Source of the DNA: a virus
Virus record (IMG/VR): IMGVR_UViG_3300042375_000181
Coordinates: 1-27,234 of that record
Length of the DNA: 27,234 nucleotides
Reading direction: 5' to 3' (one strand)
The position numbers and the translations under genes are program-made. Position 1 is the first letter of the stretch; every line of letters begins with the position of its first letter. The notes under the pieces were generated by a model. That model did not search any database. It was not told the DNA's origin and saw only the letters and a program-made list of their open reading frames with translations. Below, piece by piece: positions 21,549 through 25,981 of this stretch.

Positions 21549-21871
21549 TGGATTATCCACAAAAGGCCATAGAATATTTAATAACTACAGCACCACTTTA
21601 TGCCGAGGCTAAATCGGACAGAATGTACTTAGAGGGTTTTATTAAATCAAAAAAAGCCCAGTTAATGTCACAAGCGGGAACTGAGGTTTTAGGTAAACAA
21701 GAGACATTTGCCTATGCTCATGCAGAATATATTGAGATATTGCAAGGGATAAGGGATGCAGTATTAAGGGAAGAAAATTATCGCTGGTTAATGACCGCTG
21801 CACAGGCAAAAATAACTGTATGGCAAACGATGCAATATAACGCTAGATTAGAGATTAAAGCAACCCAATAA
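21548..21871 (+). CDS. Conserved helical phage protein (107 aa)
   Basis: This starts in TAATG overlapping the previous stop. The 107-residue product is helical: YAEAKSDRMYLEGFIKSKKA, AQLMSQAGTEVLGKQETFAY, AHAEYIEILQGIRDAV and REENYRWLMTAAQAKITVWQ. The core 'YleeFrKskkAlLm..a........re.yAyah.eY...l.glr.Av..Ee..rw.l..A...i..wr' pattern is frequent in phage early regions beside HNH/Ref-like genes. The role is unknown; it looks like a DNA-metabolism accessory. Confidence 0.68.
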   Translation: MDYPQKAIEYLITTAPLYAEAKSDRMYLEGFIKSKKAQLMSQAGTEVLGKQETFAYAHAEYIEILQGIRDAVLREENYRWLMTAAQAKITVWQTMQYNARLEIKATQ

Positions 21872-22173
21872 TGCAAAGCAAAAACAAGGCTAAACCCACC
21901 GCTAGTGAGAGATTACATATTGCTAGAATCAAGGGTATGCCTTGCATTATCTGTGAAGCATCAGCACCCAGCGAGTGCCATGAAATAAATCAGGGTCAAT
22001 GGTTTACATCAATGCCACTTTGTGCAGATTGTCACCGAGGGTCATTAAATGGAATACATGGTCAACGTAGGTTATGGAACGTCTATAAAATGGATGAACT
22101 GTCAGCATTGAATGAAACCATACGCAAACTAAGCGAGGGAATGCCCCAAGAAACGACTAGAAGCCCCTTTTAA
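21871..22173 (+). CDS. HNH/Ref-like nuclease domain protein (100 aa)
   Basis: The 100-residue product has MPCIICEASAPSECHEINQG (C25xxC28, H37), then MPLCADCHRGSLNGIHGQRR (C51xxC54, H55, H63) and a helix WNVYKMDELSALNETIRKL. The CxxC pairs would hold zinc, and the H...H/N residues fit an HNH-like nuclease of the DUF968/Ref type, where Ref is a RecA-directed nuclease. It lacks the long N-terminal arm of P1 Ref. It could process recombination or packaging substrates. It is last in the rightward unit, followed by a terminator. Confidence 0.72.
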   Translation: MQSKNKAKPTASERLHIARIKGMPCIICEASAPSECHEINQGQWFTSMPLCADCHRGSLNGIHGQRRLWNVYKMDELSALNETIRKLSEGMPQETTRSPF

Positions 22174-22210
22174 GCCGTTTTCAGGCACTAAGGAATAGCG
22201 TGGGAAGGGT

Positions 22211-22243
22211 TAAGCCCCTTAGAGCCTTAAACAAGGGCTTTTT
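22211..22243 (+). terminator. Rho-independent terminator, rightward
   Basis: AGCCCCTT (22213-22220) pairs with AAGGGCT (22233-22239), with one bulged C and a 12-nt loop, followed by TTTTT (22239-22243). It lies about 40 nt past the nuclease gene stop, the natural end for the rightward replication unit. Confidence 0.68.
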
Positions 22244-22251
22244 ATAGACGT

Positions 22252-22277
22252 AAAAAAACCCGCTTTTTAGTGCGGGT
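22252..22277 (-). terminator. Rho-independent terminator, leftward
   Basis: Read on the minus strand, ACCCGC (22277-22272) and GCGGGT (22263-22258) form a perfect 6-bp stem with an 8-nt loop, followed by seven T (22258-22252). It ends the leftward accessory cluster about 60 nt after its last gene, back-to-back with the rightward terminator. Confidence 0.85.
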
Positions 22278-22335
22278 CTGAGGGTTTAGCGTTTGCCTGA
22301 CAGAATTCTAAGGATTAGGGCAATACAGGCATAAA

Positions 22336-22527
22336 TCAATTTACTTGCAAAACTGGCTCATATTTCCAGTCTGCCCCATCGTGTTCGTCTAAAAAAACCC
22401 ATTCAATCAATTCCTCGCTTTCATAATTAGGGTTTTCGGTCATTATCTTATTTTTGGCTTCTTCTAATGTTTCAGCTTCAATAAAATATTCATAAGACAC
22501 GTTTCTAAATAGTTGAAAAGTTTTCAT
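22336..22527 (-). CDS. Small acidic hypothetical protein (63 aa), last of accessory cluster
   Basis: The 63-residue acidic product is FQLFRNVSYEYFIEAETLEE, AKNKIMTENPNYESEELIEW and VFLDEHDGADWKYEPVL. The 'f.v.r.vsye..IeAet.eEA...i' opening resembles small beta-alpha proteins that pair through a sheet. GGGGTG precedes the ATG, which overlaps the upstream gene's stop. Strong acidity is a trait of some phage anti-defence DNA mimics, but there is no direct evidence here. Otherwise unrecognised. Confidence 0.6.
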   Translation of the reverse strand: MKTFQLFRNVSYEYFIEAETLEEAKNKIMTENPNYESEELIEWVFLDEHDGADWKYEPVLQVN

Positions 22528-22694
22528 TGTTCACCCCATAATTTAATTGCAGCTTGTTTGCACTGGTTTACTTGTTTTTTGGTCAACCCGTGGGCTATTT
22601 GTTCCGCTAATTCGGCAGCTTGTTGCGCTTTTTGGTCACTAGGTGCAGTTAAGGCCAAAACTAGGCATTGTGTTAGTGCTTCAATTTGGCTCAT
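22524..22694 (-). CDS. Small helical protein (56 aa)
   Basis: The frame is framed by 4-nt overlaps on both sides, so it fits the operon exactly. The product is MSQIEALTQCLVLALTAPSD, then QKAQQAAELAEQIAHGLTKK and QVNQCKQAAIKLWGEQ. The 'aLt.alvLAltAPtd.ka..a.elAe.ia.glt..qv..Ck..A' pattern recurs in small phage and plasmid proteins, with two amphipathic helices. Function unknown. It is short enough to be skipped by default gene finding. Confidence 0.63.
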   Translation of the reverse strand: MSQIEALTQCLVLALTAPSDQKAQQAAELAEQIAHGLTKKQVNQCKQAAIKLWGEQ

Positions 22695-22954
22695 ATTTCC
22701 GCCCTAAATTCTGAAAGTGTTAAATTTTTAGCGTAATAGTTATCCCCTGATTTTTTAAAGCATGAATAAATTGGATAACCCTCTGCATTGTCGCTAAGTG
22801 GTTCACCCACTAAAAAGCCCCTAGAATTTTGAGCACGTGGCGGCACTGATTCCAACATATCCCAATACATTTTTTTAGTGGTTTCAATCCATTCGCTAGG
22901 GTTTGCTTCCATTGCATCCCAAAGTGGCTGCCATTCAAGTTTTTGAGTGTTCAT
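22691..22954 (-). CDS. Conserved protein with EPLSDNAEGYPIYSCF motif (87 aa)
   Basis: ATG 22954 is chosen because AAGGGG lies upstream; the longer frame runs into the neighbouring gene. The 87-residue product is WQPLWDAMEANPSEWIETTK, MYWDMLESVPPRAQNSRGFL, VGEPLSDNAEGYPIYSCF and a final YYAKNLTLSEFRAEI. The 'f.e.WemlevlPP.......FlvGEp...n..G.pvy.cf.......yyA..lT..EF' pattern resembles the DUF1419 family of plasmids and mobile elements, from memory. No known function. Confidence 0.62.
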   Translation of the reverse strand: MNTQKLEWQPLWDAMEANPSEWIETTKKMYWDMLESVPPRAQNSRGFLVGEPLSDNAEGYPIYSCFKKSGDNYYAKNLTLSEFRAEI

Positions 22955-22965
22955 TTTTATCCCCT

Positions 22966-23226
22966 TTATGCTTGAATCCAAGGGCCGCCCATATCTGCAA
23001 AACTTTTCCAGCTTGTCAGATAATGGGAATTTGGATAAGAGGGTTTTGTAGTGCAAAAATTGACGTATTTCATTTCATAGCGTTTTCGTGCGTTTTTCTC
23101 TATCAAAAATGCTTGATCTGGATTTTCGCATTCAATAACTAATTTATTGATTTTTCCCGTAGCATCACCCCATCCCGACATGAATTTGTCGGTCATTGTG
23201 ATGTAGTATTTGCGTTCTTTTTTCAT
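22966..23226 (-). CDS. Conserved mobile-element protein with YITMTDKFMSGWG motif
   Basis: AAGG stands before the ATG. The 86-residue basic product opens YYITMTDKFMSGWGDATGKI, then NKLVIECENPDQAFLIEKNA and KRYEMKYVNFCTTKP. I recognise this 'yyiTMtDkFMSGWG.a.gk.nKlviecd...qA..iek.A..R.emk.vni' outline in proteins of plasmids, integrative elements and phages; none has a known function. It is first in the last module of the cluster, after repeat A. Confidence 0.66.
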   Translation of the reverse strand: MKKERKYYITMTDKFMSGWGDATGKINKLVIECENPDQAFLIEKNARKRYEMKYVNFCTTKPSYPNSHYLTSWKSFADMGGPWIQA

Positions 23227-23250
23227 ATTGAACCTTAAAAAATATTAAAC

Positions 23251-23302
23251 CCTAGGGAAACACCTAGGCCAATAACCCCCAATTAGAGGGTTATCAGTCT
23301 AA
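23251..23302 (-). repeat. Intergenic hairpin repeat A
   Basis: Two hairpins fill the gap between two leftward genes. CCTAGG (23251-23256) pairs with CCTAGG (23263-23268), and ATAACCC (23272-23278) pairs with GGGTTAT (23288-23294), followed by CAGTCTAA (23295-23302) next to the upstream stop codon. The second hairpin and the CAGTCTAA box are shared with repeat C. There is no T run, so they are unlikely simple terminators. Confidence 0.6.
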
Positions 23303-23305
23303 ACA

Positions 23306-23503
23306 TTAGGATAAAAGGGCTTTGCAAAGTAGATCGGCCTCATGTAGATCAATGGCTGACCGAAAAGCCTCTAAGTAGTCGGCAAATTGTGGGTGATCTG
23401 GTTTCATGTTGACACCGCCAGCCTTGCGAGTTGATTCGACAATGATTCCAGCACTGTTAGCCAGATATGCAGCGTAATTGCTTGAATTGTGTAGAGTGAG
23501 CAT
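23306..23503 (-). CDS. Small hypothetical protein (65 aa)
   Basis: ATG 23503 is preferred over GTG 23512 because the conserved leader TATAGGTG then acts as ribosome-binding site. The 65-residue product is MLTLHNSSNYAAYLANSAGI, then VESTRKAGGVNMKPDHPQFA and YLEAFRSAIDLHEADLLC. It seems a soluble alpha/beta mini-protein. No family recognised with confidence. It is the last gene of its module, followed by repeat A. Confidence 0.58.
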   Translation of the reverse strand: MLTLHNSSNYAAYLANSAGIIVESTRKAGGVNMKPDHPQFADYLEAFRSAIDLHEADLLCKALLS

Positions 23504-23520
23504 TTTTAACACCTATAAAA

Positions 23521-23754
23521 TTACATATAAAAGCGGGTTTTATCAGCGGTCAACTCATTAAAGCGGTCAATGTAACGCTTAATTTGAGCTTGATTGTCGT
23601 TGAATGTATTGTGAATAACGCTTGATCTTTCCTTGATAAGCCACTGGTGATAGTAGTCTGAGCCTTCAGTTTCAAATAAGCTCAAGGCAAAATCAGCGTC
23701 TATTGTGGCTTGATCTTCGGGGAAATTGTCGATTGCAGCTTGATAAAAAGTCAT
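23521..23754 (-). CDS. Small acidic hypothetical protein (77 aa)
   Basis: ATG 23754 is preferred over GTG 23763 because the leader TTTATAGGTGTTCAC places AGGTG correctly. The product is MTFYQAAIDNFPEDQATIDA, DFALSLFETEGSDYYHQWLI and a helical C-terminus NDNQAQIKRYIDRFNELTAD. It is acidic in its first half. No family recognised. First gene of the module between repeats B and A. Confidence 0.58.
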   Translation of the reverse strand: MTFYQAAIDNFPEDQATIDADFALSLFETEGSDYYHQWLIKERSSVIHNTFNDNQAQIKRYIDRFNELTADKTRFYM

Positions 23755-23784
23755 TGTGAACACCTATAAATTAAAAATTAGATT

Positions 23785-23824
23785 CTAGGGGCATGAAACC
23801 CCTAGGCAATAGGGATAAACCCTA
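23785..23824 (-). repeat. Intergenic hairpin repeat B with TAGGG-ATAAA-CCCTA palindrome
   Basis: CTAGGGG (23785-23791) pairs perfectly with CCCCTAG (23799-23805). Then TAGGG-ATAAA-CCCTA (23810-23824) forms a second small palindrome that overlaps the stop of the upstream gene. The 15 bases from 23809 are identical to 17781-17795 in the divergent control region. The two-hairpin layout parallels repeats A and C. Confidence 0.6.
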
Positions 23825-24001
23825 GTTTTTATCAATAGAATACATTGTGTGTCCTATTGTGATAACCATAGAACCCGATTCTATAAGAGTACTTATCCAG
23901 CTTCTATCAATTTTGCACCATTGTGCGCTATCAATAGGCAATGATTTTATGGTTTGCCATCCGTCATTATCGGTTTTTTGATGTAGTGTGATAGTTGTCA
24001 T
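23822..24001 (-). CDS. Small hypothetical protein (59 aa)
   Basis: ATG 24001 is chosen for its AAGGGG ribosome-binding site; the longer frame upstream overlaps the neighbour out of phase. The product is MTTITLHQKTDNDGWQTIKS, then LPIDSAQWCKIDRSWISTL and SMVITIGHTMYSIDKN, mainly beta-strands by pattern. No family recognised. Its stop lies within repeat B. Confidence 0.55.
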   Translation of the reverse strand: MTTITLHQKTDNDGWQTIKSLPIDSAQWCKIDRSWISTLIESGSMVITIGHTMYSIDKN

Positions 24002-24011
24002 GTTTAGCCCC

Positions 24012-24257
24012 TTAAACCTTGTTAGCCCACTGTAAACCCGCATCAGTAGCGTGATAAGTGTTAGCGTCAACATCATGCGATAAAAAACCATGACGTTCTA
24101 ACGTGCTCATTATTTGCTGGAATTGATTAAAAGTAGCCCCGTGTGACATGAGAGCACTATAGATAACGCCACTAGGTGCACCGATTGAATCAATATTTGC
24201 AGCTTCAATTATTCCCTTGCCTATTGATTGAAGGGCTAAAATTTGTTGTTTAGTCAT
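24012..24257 (-). CDS. Winged-helix-like protein (81 aa)
   Basis: The 81-residue product is MTKQQILALQSIGKGIIEAA, GAPSGVIYSALMSHGATFNQ, QQIMSTLERHGFLSHDVDAN and YHATDAGLQWANKV. The order helix, helix (GAPSGviYsALM), recognition helix (fqqiMstLerhGfl) and wing ending in 'y..TdaGl.wa' is that of a MarR-like winged helix. It might regulate the cluster. The conserved leader TATAGGCGTTCACA precedes its ATG. Confidence 0.62.
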   Translation of the reverse strand: MTKQQILALQSIGKGIIEAANIDSIGAPSGVIYSALMSHGATFNQFQQIMSTLERHGFLSHDVDANTYHATDAGLQWANKV

Positions 24258-24288
24258 TGTGAACGCCTATAAAATGTTGAAAAAACCC

Positions 24289-24338
24289 CAGTGAGACACT
24301 AGGCCATAAACCCCTATTACTAAGGGTTTACAGTCTAA
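24289..24338 (-). repeat. Intergenic hairpin repeat C
   Basis: A small imperfect hairpin (AGTG-AGA-CACT, 24290-24300) is followed by TAAACCC (24307-24313) pairing with GGGTTTA (24324-24330), then CAGTCTAA (24331-24338) directly beside the upstream stop. The second hairpin and box match repeat A in order and spacing, with compensating changes in the stem (ATAACCC/GGGTTAT versus TAAACCC/GGGTTTA). Confidence 0.58.
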
Positions 24339-24644
24339 TCACTGTATCGCATCAGTTTGTGAAATGTGAAAAACAGTAGAACGCCTACAAAGCATGAAAG
24401 AACTTTCACTGTCTTTTTGTTTTGCTGGAATCCATGTAACAACTTTCACGCCCTTTTCACCCTTACGAACTTGTCTATTAAGGGCAAGCCAGGCATTGTA
24501 AGTAAACACGTTTTCACGGGGAATAATGTCATTGGCTGCTATTCCCTTATCGGCAAAACCTTGCATGATTGCCTGATAATTGGCTAATGAGTCCCCGTTT
24601 TTAGCCCTATTGAGTGATTCTATTGATTGTGTGATTTTGTCCAT
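24339..24644 (-). CDS. ArdC-like antirestriction N-terminal domain protein (101 aa)
   Basis: ATG 24644 follows the conserved leader (ATAGGCTATACATC). The 101-residue product contains NVFTYNAWLALNRQVRKGEK, then GVKVVTWIPAKQKDSES and a C-terminal STVFHISQTDAIQ. This corresponds to the single-strand-DNA-binding N-terminal domain of ArdC-type (DUF1738) antirestriction proteins, whose pattern is 'n...lal..rhvrkGekGvkv.tw.p......fr...vFh.sQTe'. The metallopeptidase domain that follows in full ArdC (about 300 residues) is absent. It could protect incoming phage DNA by binding it. Confidence 0.78.
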   Translation of the reverse strand: MDKITQSIESLNRAKNGDSLANYQAIMQGFADKGIAANDIIPRENVFTYNAWLALNRQVRKGEKGVKVVTWIPAKQKDSESSFMLCRRSTVFHISQTDAIQ

Positions 24645-24675
24645 GATGTATAGCCTATTAAAAAAGAAAAGAAAA

Positions 24676-24771
24676 TTATTTGACCAAAACGTCAAAATAA
24701 TCGAGTAAACCTATGCAAAGCACAAGGGCTATTGCAAGGGCAGCGGCATAGTCTAAAAATTGATCGTTCAT
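24676..24771 (-). CDS. 31-aa membrane peptide
   Basis: AGGGGTG precedes an ATG that overlaps the upstream stop by 4 nt. The product is MNDQFLDYAAALAIALVLCI followed by GLLDYFDVLVK: a single membrane helix with a short acidic N-terminus. Such peptides can act in superinfection exclusion or as toxin-like or regulator peptides. The strong ribosome-binding site and exact overlap argue that it is translated, despite its size. Confidence 0.6.
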   Translation of the reverse strand: MNDQFLDYAAALAIALVLCIGLLDYFDVLVK

Positions 24772-24965
24772 GCTGTCACCCCTAAAATTGAGGGTGAATC
24801 GGTGCAAATACACGCAACACGCTGGAATTTTGGTGCATTGTCTAATGTGCAAGCAATTAGATTGCGGCCCGTGTGTGTGTAGCTTTCAACACGCATAGAT
24901 TGCCCGTGTACTTGGATAATTTGGCCTATTGTGTATTGGCCCTTAGGGATAAAAGCAAATTTCAT
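24768..24965 (-). CDS. Small beta-rich protein (65 aa), first gene of accessory cluster
   Basis: The 65-residue product is MKFAFIPKGQYTIGQIIQVH, GQSMRVESYTHTGRNLIACT and DNAPKFQRVACICTDSPSIL, with alternating hydrophobic residues typical of a small beta-barrel. No family recognised with confidence. The leader TTTATAGGCGTTACATC, shared with other genes of the cluster, stands before its ATG. It follows the A+T-rich control region at 24966-25094. Confidence 0.58.
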   Translation of the reverse strand: MKFAFIPKGQYTIGQIIQVHGQSMRVESYTHTGRNLIACTLDNAPKFQRVACICTDSPSILGVTA

Positions 24966-25034
24966 GATGTAACGCCTATAAATTGCACTTTCCTATTGAA
25001 AGTAAAGTAATTTTATGGCCTAAAAAATAAAAAA

Positions 25035-25063
25035 CTATTAGGACAAACCCTAATAAAGTACAA
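25035..25063 (-). promoter_or_regulatory. Candidate leftward promoter with ATTAGG...CCTAAT operator
   Basis: On the minus strand TTGTAC (25063-25058) and TAATAG (25040-25035) are 17 nt apart, weak matches to -35 and -10. Between and overlapping them is a perfect palindrome ATTAGG-ACAAAC-CCTAAT (25037-25054). This is the only plausible start for the leftward cluster in the 129-nt A+T-rich gap. Palindrome-in-spacer layout resembles that at 17776-17797. Confidence 0.35.
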
Positions 25064-25094
25064 TTATTTCAAATTATTTATTTAAGGTTAAACA

Positions 25095-25334
25095 ATGGCC
25101 CGCCCGCCTAAGGTAGATACAGTGCAATTTAGACGCAAGCTGGATAACCCTAAGCTGCAAATATTGCTAAGTGCTGGGCAAGGCAATATTAGTCAGGGTT
25201 TTGAAAACCTATTGAGCCTTTACCATTACTTGCATGGAATCGGATATAGAACGGATAGCCCCTTAGAGACAATAGGGTTAGTAACTAACCTAGATCAAAG
25301 TAAAACAGATAGCCCGTATCAAGTGAACCAGTAG
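25095..25334 (+). CDS. Ribbon-helix-helix-like DNA-binding protein (79 aa)
   Basis: The 79-residue product is MARPPKVDTVQFRRKLDNPK, LQILLSAGQGNISQGFENLL and SLYHYLHGIGYR, with a flexible tail. A basic N-terminus, a strand (VQFRRKL), a helix, a turn (GQGNISQ) and a second helix fit the ribbon-helix-helix fold of small repressors. It stands alone in its own control region, divergent from the accessory cluster, so it is a candidate repressor of that cluster. An inverted repeat GGTTAGT-A-ACTAACC lies within its coding sequence at 25276-25290. Confidence 0.5.
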   Translation: MARPPKVDTVQFRRKLDNPKLQILLSAGQGNISQGFENLLSLYHYLHGIGYRTDSPLETIGLVTNLDQSKTDSPYQVNQ

Positions 25335-25418
25335 GGTAATAGACAAGGGATAGATAAGACTAGATCAATTCAAGTACATCAAAAAAGGTGCATCGCTCTT
25401 TCATGCTCTTACAAACGC

Positions 25419-25439
25419 AAATAAGAATCATTCGCATTT
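25419..25439. promoter_or_regulatory. Fur-box-like inverted repeat
   Basis: The left half AAATAAGAAT and right half ATTCGCATTT are separated by one C. The right half reversed is AAATGCGAAT, matching the left at 8 of 10 positions. The minus-strand reading (AAATGCGAATGATTCTTATT) closely resembles ferric uptake regulator boxes of Gram-negative bacteria. It overlaps the -35 position expected for the TATAAA at 25449. Confidence 0.45.
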
Positions 25440-25448
25440 AGACCACTG

Positions 25449-25454
25449 TATAAA
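25449..25454 (+). promoter_or_regulatory. TATAAA -10 candidate for the terminase unit
   Basis: TATAAA matches five of six -10 positions. The -35 place (25426-25431) falls inside the Fur-box-like dyad and is not a good sigma70 hexamer. Transcription would start about 25461, at the first TAGGG motif, and give a 155-nt leader before the small terminase gene. Confidence 0.35.
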
Positions 25455-25461
25455 TAATCAG

Positions 25462-25486
25462 TAGGGTAAACCCTGATAGGGTAAAC
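25462..25486. repeat. TAGGGTAAACCCT operator-like repeats
   Basis: TAGGG-TAAA-CCCT (25462-25474) is the palindrome seen at 17782 and 23810 with one base fewer in its centre. It is followed after 3 nt by a direct half copy, TAGGGTAAAC (25477-25486). Together these look like an operator with a second half site downstream of the possible transcription start. Confidence 0.42.
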
Positions 25487-25519
25487 GAGTAGGTAGAAAC
25501 CCTAGGTGGTGAGATGTAT

Positions 25520-25546
25520 GGGGGGGGAGGGGGTAGGTTGGGTTGG
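25520..25546 (+). other. G-rich tract, G-quadruplex candidate
   Basis: A run of eight G, an A, five G, then TA-GG-TT-GGG-TT-GG. At least four G-tracts of two or more lie within 27 nt, enough for a G-quadruplex in DNA or in the leader RNA. It lies 70 nt upstream of the small terminase gene, so it may also belong to a packaging site. The G8 run is prone to sequencing error in length. Confidence 0.5.
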
Positions 25547-25615
25547 TAGATATTTGTGTACCCGCTCCCATTCTGAAAAAGCTAAAATAAACTAATCCAT
25601 TCCAAGGAGGACAAA

Positions 25616-25981
25616 ATGGAAAAAAGAGGAAGAGGAAGACCAAAGGGAAGTGTCAAGATGACCATACAGAGGTTTGCTGACAATCCACCCCTTGTACTAC
25701 CTAAGACAGACCATCAACGTCTGAAGGAGCTTAAAGAGCTAATGATTAGGAGTGGTGGTAAGGATGTGGCTCAGAAGGTTATTGAGATAGCCCTTAATGA
25801 TGAACATCCTCACCAATTAGTAGCACTTAAGATGTGTTTGGATAGGACTCTACCTGTTTCTTTGTTTGAAAAGGATAAGTCTCAGAGAAGTGCCGTAACC
25901 ATCAATATCACTGGTTTGGGACAAGAGCCACTGGTAGTGGACACTGAACAACCTGAAGATGTAGAGGCTAAATATGGTTAA
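25616..25981 (+). CDS. terS: Small terminase subunit candidate (AT-hook-like)
   Basis: The product has 121 residues and AAGGAGG stands before the ATG. The N-terminus KRGRGRPKGSVK is an AT-hook-like, minor-groove-binding segment. A helical core follows (KTDHQRLKELKELMIRSGGK; VAQKVIEIALNDEHPHQLVA; ALKMCLDRTLPVSLFEKDKS), then a beta-rich end (AVTINITGL). The 'l.deHp.Q..AlKmcmDR.lP.s.Fek' pattern precedes large terminases in many podovirus-like genomes. It should recognise the packaging site and recruit the large subunit. Small terminases vary greatly, so the call leans on context. Confidence 0.75.
   Translation: MEKRGRGRPKGSVKMTIQRFADNPPLVLPKTDHQRLKELKELMIRSGGKDVAQKVIEIALNDEHPHQLVALKMCLDRTLPVSLFEKDKSQRSAVTINITGLGQEPLVVDTEQPEDVEAKYG

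Larger units (their letters stand above)
25335..25615 (+). promoter_or_regulatory. Control region before the terminase genes
   Basis: This 281-nt region holds no gene I can support. In order it contains: a Fur-box-like dyad (25419-25439), a TATAAA -10 candidate (25449-25454), a cluster of TAGGGTAAA(CCCT) motifs (25462-25486), a G-rich tract (25520-25546) and an AAGGAGG ribosome-binding site just before the small terminase gene. It may combine a promoter with the packaging recognition site, which often lies near the small terminase gene. Confidence 0.5.

Noticed and set aside
22211-22335. Possible small RNA or attachment site in the convergent intergenic region
   Set aside because: The two terminator hairpins explain the visible structure, and there is no integrase or tRNA-like sequence.
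22903-23142. 79-codon plus-strand frame across the accessory cluster
   Set aside because: It runs antisense to two minus-strand genes with good ribosome-binding sites and recognisable motifs.
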